From: an uncultured Verrucomicrobia subdivision 3 bacterium | Lineage (GTDB): Bacteria > Verrucomicrobiota > Verrucomicrobiae > Limisphaerales > CAMLLE01 | DNA length: 9,457 nucleotides | Direction of reading: 5' to 3' | Assembly: GCA_946480555.1 (NCBI GenBank) | Contig: CAMLLE010000079.1 | Coordinates: 1 to 9,457 of the forward strand | Shown: piece by piece, positions 1 to 6,526 of the stretch | Layout of the letters: every line of letters begins with the position of its first letter | Position numbering within the stretch: position 1 is the stretch's first letter | Position numbers and translations under genes: made by a program | Notes under the pieces: model-generated | The model's database searches: none | What the model was told of the DNA's origin: nothing | Seen by the model: only the letters and a program-made list of their open reading frames with translations

Positions 1-2
1 AA

Positions 3-18
3 ATGTTTTTAAAAACAT
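3..18. promoter_or_regulatory. 16-bp perfect palindrome, possible operator
   Basis: The two halves ATGTTTTT and AAAAACAT are exact reverse complements with no spacer. The site lies in an AT-rich patch about 140 bases before the first gene. It has no GC stem, so it is a poor intrinsic terminator. A protein-binding site or the end of an upstream regulatory region is more likely. The symmetry is seen directly; the function is a guess, because short A/T palindromes also arise by chance. Confidence 0.25.
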
Positions 19-50
19 ATTGAAAAAAGAGCAATGAAACCGCTGGGGGG

Positions 51-75
51 TGCATTTTTTTCAAGCGCAAATGCA
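51..75. promoter_or_regulatory. Inverted repeat TGCATTT-N11-AAATGCA upstream of pseudopilin gene
   Basis: Seven-base perfect arms at 51-57 and 69-75 flank an 11-base spacer. It could be an operator for a dimeric regulator or a hairpin in the leader of the gene starting at 161. A weaker pair, GGTGGG (81-86) and CCCACC (103-108), follows. I could not identify a convincing -35/-10 pair nearby, so the promoter itself is not placed. Confidence 0.3.
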
Positions 76-160
76 GAACCGGTGGGTTGTGGAAACAGGG
101 TGCCCACCTTAGTGTCACGATACATCAAAACCAACACAACCACCGTTTCCACCCATTAGT

Positions 161-1057
161 ATGAGCAAGCGTTTCTTCGTCCGCCCGAACGCACCCACAG
201 GACGCTGGCGTCAGCCCGCCGGCTTCACCTTGATCGAGCTGCTCGTGGTCATCGCCATCATTGCCATTCTGGCGGCCATGTTGCTGCCGGCGTTGAGCAG
301 CGCACGGGAGAAGGCGCTGCGCACGAGTTGCACCAGCAATCTCAGGCAGATTGGAATCGGGGTCAATTTGTACGCTTCTGAGAACGGTGACTTTGTTCCG
401 CAGCGTAGCTGGCCACAGGGTCAGAATCCTTGGCAGACCTACGAAATTTGTCGCGTCGCCAGCGGCAGTTCGACCATTACTCGCGGACCGTACAACCTGG
501 GTCTTTTGTATTTCAGCAAGAACGTGGCAGACGGAAAAATTTTTTATTGTCCGACGTTGAACCGGTCGTCCGACACCCGCAATTACGATTATTATTCAAC
601 GCAAGGGTTTCCTTCAACACCGACGGGGTCGGGAGATGACAACGTGCGTTCTGCCTACAATTACTATCCGCAGCCAAAAGCCCTGCAGAAGGTTGCCACA
701 CCTTACGGCATGTATGAATTGCCAGAGATCAGCACTGCAGGTGTGAATGTATCATTCATGTCGCCGAGCGGCACTCCGAACACGGTAAAGGTGCACACGC
801 CACCTTTGAAGCTGTCCGCAGTCGATCCGAATAAAAGCATGTCCGCTGACATGATGCAGACGATCAAAACGTTGAATCACAAGGCGAGCGGCAAGCCCGC
901 GGGCTTGAACGTGCTCTACGGTGATACACACGTGCGATTTGTAGGTGTGAAACAGAACAGCGGAAATGGCCAACCGTTTGATCAGAATCTCTGGCTGAAC
1001 GAACCTGGCCAGGATGCCAATGCTTTTCGAATTATTGCGAATTCCTTCCAGCCTTGA
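161..1057 (+). CDS. Prepilin-type N-terminal cleavage/methylation domain protein (pseudopilin-like)
   Basis: The product has 298 residues. After a short basic leader (1-21) comes [17 protein letters not shown], the classic type IV pilin/type II secretion pseudopilin signal. Prepilin peptidase would cut after G21, leaving F22 as the N-methylated residue and E26 as the conserved Glu+5, followed by one membrane helix to about residue 44. Residues 249-258, [10 protein letters not shown], match the C-terminal signature of the H-X9-DG pseudopilin family of Planctomycetes and Verrucomicrobia, usually written (A/G)DGHV; here T256 replaces the usual Gly. H240 may be the family histidine, but its spacing to D255 is longer than the family name implies. 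The gene lies 47 bases before a large secreted repeat protein on the same strand, with no terminator between, so co-transcription is likely. ATG 161 lacks a Shine-Dalgarno match but fits the short leader expected. Such paralogues are often very numerous per genome and their individual role is unknown. Confidence 0.93.
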   Translation: MSKRFFVRPNAPTGRWRQPAGFTLIELLVVIAIIAILAAMLLPALSSAREKALRTSCTSNLRQIGIGVNLYASENGDFVPQRSWPQGQNPWQTYEICRVASGSSTITRGPYNLGLLYFSKNVADGKIFYCPTLNRSSDTRNYDYYSTQGFPSTPTGSGDDNVRSAYNYYPQPKALQKVATPYGMYELPEISTAGVNVSFMSPSGTPNTVKVHTPPLKLSAVDPNKSMSADMMQTIKTLNHKASGKPAGLNVLYGDTHVRFVGVKQNSGNGQPFDQNLWLNEPGQDANAFRIIANSFQP

Positions 1058-1104
1058 CTCACAGGTAATGTCTCAACTTTGAAAGCAACTCGGATTCAAC
1101 AACT

Positions 1105-4100
1105 ATGAAAAACATCCGCCGCCTCCGATATCTCCTCATCTCGTCGCTGGCCATTGCTCCCGCCGGAGTTCGTGCAGAGACGTTCTTTAGCGATACCTTC
1201 AGCACCGGGTCCACCATCAATTCCGCCACCCCGGCGGCACCGACGGACAACTCGACGGCTTATCAAACCATGTCGTCGAAAACGTGGGTGCCTGCGCCGT
1301 CGATTGCTGCGAACGATCTGAAATTCGGGATAGGCGCGACGTCCGCCGGTCATATTGAAATTCAGGCTCTGTTCGCCACCAACGCCGTCGCGTTGACCCA
1401 AGTGGGTGATTACATCCAGATGACAGTTGTATTTACGAATACTTCCGGATTTTCCAACAACACGGTGATGGGTTTCGGATTGTACAATAGCTCCCAAGTG
1501 GCTCCCGTTGCGGGCGGCCTTAACGGGACAGCGGTGAATTCCTCCACCACGCATGCGATCGGAGGTGTTCAGGAATGGAAGGGGTACGCCGCCCAACTGG
1601 CGCTGGCGGCAGGCAACTCTCGAATTATGACGCGTGCCGCTCAGACAGGGCCCGACAACCGGAACCAGGACCTCATCACCAGCGGCAGTGGCAGTCAGAG
1701 CTTTGGAAATCCGGGACCGACCACCGTCGGTTCTACAACACCGTTCATTTCCGGTTTGCCGACCAACGCCGTTTACACGGACGTATTGACGATCACTCTG
1801 AACGATGTGAATAGCCTCGCCATCACGAACCAGCTGTTCGCTGGAGCCGGAACAAACGGAACATCCCTGACTCAATATGGCGGCATCGCGGCGAATACGA
1901 CCTTCCTGACCGCAGGGTTCGACGGACTGGCCATCGGTTGGCGCCACACTGGAAGCCAGCCAACGACCATGGACATTGCATCCATCAGCGTTGACGGTTC
2001 GGTCACCACCATTTCCGCACCGCCGGAGATCACACTCCAACCCGTTCCGGTCACCGTTCCAAACGGTGGATCGGCGGCATTCTTCGTCGCGGCTCAGGGG
2101 TTCAACATCAGCTATCAATGGAAGCGCTACGGAACGAATCTCGAGAACGGCGGGAACATTTCCGGTGCGACCAGCGATACCTTGATCATCTCACCCGCCA
2201 GTGCTGCCGACGTTGCCACGGGCGCAAATGGTTACTACGTCGTGGTCACCGGTGCGGGAAATTTCAGTGTGAACTCCGACACCAATTCGTTGACGCTGCG
2301 AACGGCCGCCAACCTGACCTGGACGGCCGCCGCGGGCAACCAGTGGGATCTTGAGAACACAGCCAGCTGGCAGGATGCTGGCGCAAATCCGACGGTGTTC
2401 CATTTCGGCGACGCGGTGACTTTTGACGACACAGCATCGTTGCGAATTGTCAGTCTGGTCGGCTCATACCTGAGCGCGTCATCGGTGACGTTTGACAACA
2501 CGCTTCCCTACACATTGAGCGGTAGCGGAAGTTTTGCGGGGCCGGGAACGATGATTTATAAAGGTTCCGGGCAGCTCACGTTGAACAACGCCAACACTCA
2601 CACCGGCGGCACGATCATCAGCAATGAAACGGCGTTCCTCTATCTGCAAAACTACAACGGCTTGGGCAGCGGACCCGTAACTCTAGCGAAAGCGGGTGCG
2701 ATTTTGCACGTTGTGCCGACAGGAAGCGCTTCCTTGGGAATCAAGGGTGACGTGAATGTCACCGACGATGCCACCATTGAGTTTGAAGGTTCTGGAGCGT
2801 TCGCGGGTGTGCTTCTCGGAAACCTGAATGGTGCAGCGGGAGAAACGCTCACTCTGTCTCCCTTCAATCCAGGCACCACCAACCGGTATCGGGTCTATGG
2901 CACGAACTCTGTGCTGAATTCGGATCTCGTACTGAATGGCACCGGAACTTCCATGGCGGCATATGATGGCACGGTGCTGGCGCCTTACAACAACAACGGC
3001 ATGCAGATTTACAACGGCGTGATCTCAGGCCCCGGTGGCATTGTGCAACGCGGTGCTGGAACGACGGTCTTGGCTGGCCAGAACACCTACACTGGCGGCA
3101 CGTTTCCGACCGCGGGTGTCATTGGATTTGGAGCTGACAGCATCGGCGACGTGACGTCGGGTCCGATCGGTACGGGCCCGTTGTTCCTCGCACCAGAGCT
3201 TCCGAACACTTCTGGCAGCGGCCAGGTGCTTGCCTACGGCGGCGCACGCACGATCGCCAATCCGATTCAATATCCCAGCGCAACCAACAACCTGACCCTG
3301 ATCATCGGCGGCAGCCATGACCTGACCTTCACCGGTCCGTGGACGCTGAATGGGAATGACGCCACTGGCTCCAACACCAATCGTATCATCCAGGTGACGA
3401 ACACTGCATTGACCACGATTGCGGGCGTGATCAGCGACGGCGGAGCGGGTTTTGGTTTGACGAAGACTGGTGCAGGAACGTTGGCCTTGAGCGCGACCGA
3501 AACCTACAGCGGCCCGACGACTGTCAGTGGCGGCACGTTGCTCGTGAACGGCGAGATTGGTTCTGGCGCGGTCACCGTCACCAACGGCGGCGGCATTGGC
3601 GGCTCGGGATCAATCTCTGGTGCGGTCACGGTTTGGAACGGTCGTGTGGTTCCCGGGAATGACGGCATCGGCACGCTGACACTGAGCGGTTCACTGTCCT
3701 TGCAAGGCGCGAGCACGAACGTGATCGAAGTGAACAAAACGGCCGGAACGCGTGACCGTGTGATCGCGAATTCGATTTCCTACAACGGAACCTTGTTCGC
3801 CACGAACCTGGCCGGTGCGGTGAACATTGGCGACAGCTTCCAGGTGTTCAGCGCGAACACGGTTTCAGGAAACTTCACGAACATCGTCGGTTCGCCCGGC
3901 GCGGGCCTCGCGTGGGAGTTCAATCCCGCCAACGGCACGCTGAGCGTCGTTGCGGGCGTCGCGACCAACCCGACCAACATCGTCGCCAGGGTGAGCGGGA
4001 ATTCGTTGTCGATCTCCTGGCCGGGCGATCACCTCGGCTGGACCCTCCAGTCCAATTCCGTGAGCCTCACGGCCGACGCATGGTTCCCGGTGCCGGGTTC

Positions 4101-4173
4101 CACCAGTGTGACCAACGTGACGATCAACTTCGACCCGTCTAAGACCAATGTCTTCTATCGGCTGAAGCTGTAA
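1105..4173 (+). CDS. Autotransporter-associated beta-strand repeat protein with Ig-like domain, secreted
   Basis: The product has 1022 residues. A Sec signal peptide spans about 1-24 (basic start, hydrophobic core, likely cut after VRA). Residues 25-305 form a Ser/Thr/Asn/Gly-rich region that may be a lectin- or LamG-like beta sandwich; I do not recognise it firmly. Residues 306-398 resemble an Ig-like domain (PPEITLQP, YQWKRYG, GYYVVVT). LTWTAAAGNQWDLENTASW (about 400-420) looks like the module that often precedes beta-strand repeats. Three passenger-associated repeats (PATR, TIGR02601 type) follow at about 484-515 (YKGSGQLTLNN, HTGGT), 645-675 (QRGAGTTVLAG, YTGGT) and 784-815 (TKTGAGTLALS, YSGPT). 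The tail, about 955-1022, has SWPGDHLGWTLQSN and ends FYRLKL, a C-terminal module I associate with many secreted verrucomicrobial proteins, perhaps a sorting tail. There is no autotransporter beta-barrel and I see no cysteine anywhere. It is probably a surface beta-helix protein, adhesin or polymer binder; the substrate is unknown. No Shine-Dalgarno is visible before ATG 1105, but the signal peptide fixes the start well. Confidence 0.9.
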   Translation: MKNIRRLRYLLISSLAIAPAGVRAETFFSDTFSTGSTINSATPAAPTDNSTAYQTMSSKTWVPAPSIAANDLKFGIGATSAGHIEIQALFATNAVALTQVGDYIQMTVVFTNTSGFSNNTVMGFGLYNSSQVAPVAGGLNGTAVNSSTTHAIGGVQEWKGYAAQLALAAGNSRIMTRAAQTGPDNRNQDLITSGSGSQSFGNPGPTTVGSTTPFISGLPTNAVYTDVLTITLNDVNSLAITNQLFAGAGTNGTSLTQYGGIAANTTFLTAGFDGLAIGWRHTGSQPTTMDIASISVDGSVTTISAPPEITLQPVPVTVPNGGSAAFFVAAQGFNISYQWKRYGTNLENGGNISGATSDTLIISPASAADVATGANGYYVVVTGAGNFSVNSDTNSLTLRTAANLTWTAAAGNQWDLENTASWQDAGANPTVFHFGDAVTFDDTASLRIVSLVGSYLSASSVTFDNTLPYTLSGSGSFAGPGTMIYKGSGQLTLNNANTHTGGTIISNETAFLYLQNYNGLGSGPVTLAKAGAILHVVPTGSASLGIKGDVNVTDDATIEFEGSGAFAGVLLGNLNGAAGETLTLSPFNPGTTNRYRVYGTNSVLNSDLVLNGTGTSMAAYDGTVLAPYNNNGMQIYNGVISGPGGIVQRGAGTTVLAGQNTYTGGTFPTAGVIGFGADSIGDVTSGPIGTGPLFLAPELPNTSGSGQVLAYGGARTIANPIQYPSATNNLTLIIGGSHDLTFTGPWTLNGNDATGSNTNRIIQVTNTALTTIAGVISDGGAGFGLTKTGAGTLALSATETYSGPTTVSGGTLLVNGEIGSGAVTVTNGGGIGGSGSISGAVTVWNGRVVPGNDGIGTLTLSGSLSLQGASTNVIEVNKTAGTRDRVIANSISYNGTLFATNLAGAVNIGDSFQVFSANTVSGNFTNIVGSPGAGLAWEFNPANGTLSVVAGVATNPTNIVARVSGNSLSISWPGDHLGWTLQSNSVSLTADAWFPVPGSTSVTNVTINFDPSKTNVFYRLKL

Positions 4174-4192
4174 TCGGTTTGCTGTTCTTCAC

Positions 4193-4231
4193 CGGCGCGA
4201 GGGCCTCCGTTCCTCGCGCCGTTTGATTTTT
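4193..4231 (+). terminator. Rho-independent terminator after beta-strand repeat protein gene
   Basis: A perfect 10-bp GC-rich stem (CGGCGCGAGG at 4193-4202, CCTCGCGCCG at 4212-4221) encloses a 9-base loop and is followed by TTTGATTTTT. It begins 19 bases after the stop codon at 4173. It should end the transcript of the first two genes and isolate them from the sugar kinase. Confidence 0.88.
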
Positions 4232-4290
4232 GGGCCAGTTCCGCCGGTGCATAAACCAAAGGGTGCGTTTCCCAAAATCACACGTTTTTT

Positions 4291-4307
4291 CCCAAGACAA
4301 ACTTGGG
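4291..4307. repeat. Small inverted repeat CCCAAG-N5-CTTGGG
   Basis: Perfect 6-base arms (4291-4296 and 4302-4307) surround a 5-base spacer in the gap between the first terminator and the kinase gene. A run of six T lies before it on the plus strand, so on either strand the T-tract is on the wrong side for a terminator. It may be a regulator site; a chance hairpin is also possible. Confidence 0.2.
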
Positions 4308-4348
4308 GCCTTCCTCAATCATGTCGCCCGCTGCTGGCTTGGCTGCTG

Positions 4349-4386
4349 GTTGAAACCCTTTCCCATCCGCAGCGGATCGGTTCAAC
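4349..4386. promoter_or_regulatory. Nested dyad symmetry upstream of PfkB kinase, possible operator or leader hairpin
   Basis: The core is ATCCGC-A-GCGGAT (4365-4377), a perfect 13-base dyad with a single central base. It is enclosed by near-perfect outer arms, GTTGAAACC (4349-4357) and GGTTCAAC (4379-4386), which pair over eight bases if one A is bulged. The block ends 26 bases before the GAGGA ribosome site of the kinase. As DNA it looks like a repressor site; as RNA it could fold as a two-tier hairpin. A direct repeat of GCTGCTGG (4330-4337 and 4342-4349, 12-base period) leads into it. A sugar-acid-responsive regulator would fit the neighbour, but none is encoded here. Confidence 0.4.
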
Positions 4387-4412
4387 GACAGTTAATCTCG
4401 ACAACATCAATT

Positions 4413-4417
4413 GAGGA
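4413..4417 (+). promoter_or_regulatory. Ribosome binding site of the PfkB kinase gene
   Basis: GAGGA ends six bases before ATG 4424. It is the only well-spaced, clear Shine-Dalgarno match I found among the six genes and it settles the kinase start. Confidence 0.75.
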
Positions 4418-4423
4418 CCTGAA

Positions 4424-5506
4424 ATGAGTTACGGTTTGAACATTCGTAAGGACGGCGCGCTTGATTTCCTTTCCCTCGGCGCTCTCGTGCATCGGCTGGA
4501 TCCCGGCATCATCCCTTTTCGCAAGGCGACCCACTGCGACATCCACGTGAGCGGCGGAGAGTTCAACGTGGCGGCAAATCTCTCGGACTGCTTCCGGCTG
4601 AACACCGGCATTGCTTCGGCCATGGTGGATTATCCGATTGGCGATTTGATCGCCGAGCGCGTCCGCGCAATGGGTGTGAAGCCGTTCTACAAGCGCTTCA
4701 AGCACGACGGCGTGCGCGGGCCAAACATGGCCACCGTTTATTCAGATCGCGGCCAGGGCGTCCGTGCGCCGGTGGTGTTTTACAATCGCTGCAATGAAGC
4801 GGCCGGCCAGCTCAAGCCGGGTGACTTCAACTGGAACGAAATTTTCGGCGCGGGCGTGCGGTGGTTCCACAGCGGCGGGATTTTCGCCGCGTTGTCCGAA
4901 ACAACCGGCGAAGTGATCGTCGAAGCCATGAAAGCCGCCAAGGCCGCGGGTGCCGTGACTTCCTTCGATCTGAACTATCGCCAGAAACTTTGGGACATCT
5001 GGGGCGGCCAGTCCAAGGCGCTCGATGTTCTCGGCCGCATCGTTCGACACGTCGATGTCCTGGTCGGCAACGAGGAAGACCTGCAGAAAGGCCTCGGCAT
5101 CGAAGGACAGGACGTGGAATCAAAATCCAAGCTCGATCCCAGCGCGTTCTACGCGGTGATCGACAAGGCAGTGAAAAAGTTTCCGAACGTGAAGATCGTG
5201 GCCACGACGCTGCGCGAAGTGCATTCCACGAATCGCCACACCTGGGGCGCCGTGGCATGGGTGAACGGCAAAACCTTCCAATCGCCGACGTGCGAACTGG
5301 ACGTGGTGGACCGTGTCGGCGGCGGCGATGGATATGCAGCAGGATTCTTCTACGGCTTGCTCACCGGTGCATCGGAACAGGAAGCGGTGAATCTCGGCTG
5401 GTCGCACGGCGCGTTGCTGACGACGTTCCCTGGTGACACCACGATGGCAAGTGTCGAGCAAGTGAAAGCCTTTGCGAAAGGCGGCTCTGCGCGCATCCAG
5501 CGCTAG
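4424..5506 (+). CDS. PfkB-family carbohydrate kinase, probable 2-keto-3-deoxygluconate kinase
   Basis: The product has 360 residues, near the usual 300-350 of the PfkB/ribokinase family, and is cytoplasmic. The N-terminal sugar-binding signature is GGEFNVAANLS (residues 44-54). FDLNYRQKLW (181-190) is typical of 2-keto-3-deoxygluconate (KDG) kinases. VGNEEDL (214-220) is the family NxxE magnesium/phosphate motif. VDRVGGGDGYAAGFFYGLL carries the anion hole and catalytic base D302. The family reaction is ATP-dependent phosphorylation of a sugar hydroxyl; with KDG the product is 2-keto-3-deoxy-6-phosphogluconate. KDG as substrate is inferred from FDLNYR and from the mannonate dehydratase gene 3 kb downstream, whose product is KDG. 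Fructokinase or another sugar-acid kinase remains possible. G303 sits where this subgroup more often has Ser or Ala. The gene has its own ribosome site, an upstream dyad and a downstream terminator, so it is probably monocistronic. Confidence 0.92.
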   Translation: MSYGLNIRKDGALDFLSLGALVHRLDPGIIPFRKATHCDIHVSGGEFNVAANLSDCFRLNTGIASAMVDYPIGDLIAERVRAMGVKPFYKRFKHDGVRGPNMATVYSDRGQGVRAPVVFYNRCNEAAGQLKPGDFNWNEIFGAGVRWFHSGGIFAALSETTGEVIVEAMKAAKAAGAVTSFDLNYRQKLWDIWGGQSKALDVLGRIVRHVDVLVGNEEDLQKGLGIEGQDVESKSKLDPSAFYAVIDKAVKKFPNVKIVATTLREVHSTNRHTWGAVAWVNGKTFQSPTCELDVVDRVGGGDGYAAGFFYGLLTGASEQEAVNLGWSHGALLTTFPGDTTMASVEQVKAFAKGGSARIQR

Positions 5507-5528
5507 AACTTTGTCCGAGTTTTTCGAG

Positions 5529-5564
5529 CAGCGCGGAGCGTCGGTTCCGCGCTGTTTGCTTTTT
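5529..5564 (+). terminator. Rho-independent terminator after PfkB kinase gene
   Basis: A perfect 9-bp stem (CAGCGCGGA at 5529-5537, TCCGCGCTG at 5546-5554) with an 8-base loop is followed by TTTGCTTTTT. It starts 22 bases after the kinase stop codon. The build closely matches the terminator at 4193-4231. Confidence 0.87.
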
Positions 5565-5584
5565 CGGGTGGAGAGGCGAATCGA

Positions 5585-5826
5585 AAACAAGCTGCTGATG
5601 AATTTCAACAGGAGTTAACGAAGGAAATGAAGTTGAAGCAGATCCGGCTTCCCTGGAGCGGCGGTCTGTGACCGCCGATTGCGTGGACCAAGCTGCCGGC
5701 GATCGAGAATTCCAAGAATGGCGTTCGCAGAGCGCCGCGGCAGTTGGCCGTTCCGGAGCCGGTTTGCAAAACGGGAGTTCCGCACCTTGCGGAGGCGGCC
5801 GAGGCGTGCAACTCTGCTCCGCGTTG
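5585..5826. repeat. Intergenic repeat-like (REP/MITE-type) region with hairpins, non-coding
   Basis: With its flanks this fills the 322-base gap between the kinase and the lipoprotein gene. It contains CGGCGGTC-TGT-GACCGCCG (5659-5677), a perfect 8-bp stem with a 3-base loop; GCCGCGGC (5734-5741); and TCCGCA-CCT-TGCGGA (5779-5793). The section around GGAGTTAACGAAGGAAATGA (5611-5630) also resembles dispersed verrucomicrobial repeats. Open frames cross it on both strands, but their products are Arg/Pro-rich with no domain, as expected of GC-rich hairpin DNA. I infer a dispersed repeat from these traits and from memory of similar intergenic sequence; copy number cannot be judged from a single window, and the borders are approximate. 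Confidence 0.5.
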
Positions 5827-5828
5827 CC

Positions 5829-6485
5829 ATGAAAACCCATCGTCTCGTTGCAGCTGTTTTGATCTTCACGTTCCTGGCGCTCACCGCCGGTTGCCGCTCG
5901 GCTTATTACGCGGCTTACGAGAAATTCGGCGTGTACAAGCGCGATCTGCTGTGGAAGAACGTGGTGGCGGCACGGGACGAGCAGAAGGAGGCGAGCGAAC
6001 AGTTCAAGGACGCGCTGACACGGTTGAAGGAGCTTTACGGCTTCAGCGGCGGCAATCTCGAGAAGACCTACAACAGCTTGCAGGCGGAATACGACGATTG
6101 CGCAGCGCAGGCGCAGAGCGTTCGGGAACGCATTCGCGAAGTGGAAAAGGTCGCCGACGATTTGTTCTCGGAGTGGGAGAAGGAAATTCAACAGATTTCC
6201 ACACCCGCTTTGCAGAGCGGAAGCCGGCGGCAGCTCCAGGCCACGCGCGACCGCTATCGCAGCCTGGCCGACGCGTTGAAGGACGCGGAGCGCAGCATGG
6301 AACCGGTGCTGACGCAGCTCAAGGATCAGGTGCTTTACCTGAAGCATAACCTGAACGCGCAGGCCATAGCGTCTTTGAAGGGTGAGGCGATGAGCATTCA
6401 AACGGACATTTCCAAACTCATCGCGCAGATGAATGCGGCCATCGCAAAGGCGGATGAGTTCGTGAAGACGCTCCAGACGGAGTAA
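5829..6485 (+). CDS. DUF2959-like lipoprotein, coiled-coil
   Basis: The product has 218 residues. MKTHRLVAAVLIFTFLALTAGC is a lipoprotein signal peptide with lipobox LTAG-C; C22 would be lipidated after signal peptidase II cleavage. The mature part starts with RSAYYAAYEKFGVYKRDLL, the hallmark opening of DUF2959 (PF11172) proteins. It continues as a charged, almost wholly helical chain with heptad-like stretches, so a periplasmic coiled coil anchored in a membrane is likely. No enzymatic motif is present and the family function is unknown. The frame stays open upstream to an ATG at 5679, but those 50 extra residues are Arg-rich, come from the repeat-like region and would bury the signal peptide, so ATG 5829 is the start. 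No Shine-Dalgarno is visible. The gene is convergent with the AarF-type kinase gene, 41 bases away, with no clear terminator between. Confidence 0.85.
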   Translation: MKTHRLVAAVLIFTFLALTAGCRSAYYAAYEKFGVYKRDLLWKNVVAARDEQKEASEQFKDALTRLKELYGFSGGNLEKTYNSLQAEYDDCAAQAQSVRERIREVEKVADDLFSEWEKEIQQISTPALQSGSRRQLQATRDRYRSLADALKDAERSMEPVLTQLKDQVLYLKHNLNAQAIASLKGEAMSIQTDISKLIAQMNAAIAKADEFVKTLQTE

Positions 6486-6526
6486 GCCCTGTGATGGTGA
6501 AAGATTGCGGGTTGAGGTCGGGCGCA

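Noticed and set aside
1096..2118. Minus-strand open frame of 340 codons inside the beta-strand repeat protein gene
   Set aside because: Antisense to a coherent secreted protein; its Arg/Gly/Cys-rich translation has no domain.
4223..4427. Two 60-codon plus-strand frames in the gap before the sugar kinase
   Set aside because: They begin in or just after the terminator tail, overlap each other in different frames, and show no domain.
5627..5671. Mini frame beginning MKLKQIRLPWSGGL with an AGGA just before it
   Set aside because: Only 14 codons, with too short a ribosome-site spacing, running into the hairpin; more likely part of the repeat-like DNA than a gene.
5679..5828. Upstream 50-codon extension of the lipoprotein
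   Set aside because: Arg-rich residues encoded by the repeat-like region would bury the lipoprotein signal peptide that begins at ATG 5829.
6486..6526. Possible bidirectional terminator between the convergent lipoprotein and AarF-type genes
   Set aside because: No GC-rich hairpin with a T-tract on either strand; only a weak, distant GCCC/GGGC match.
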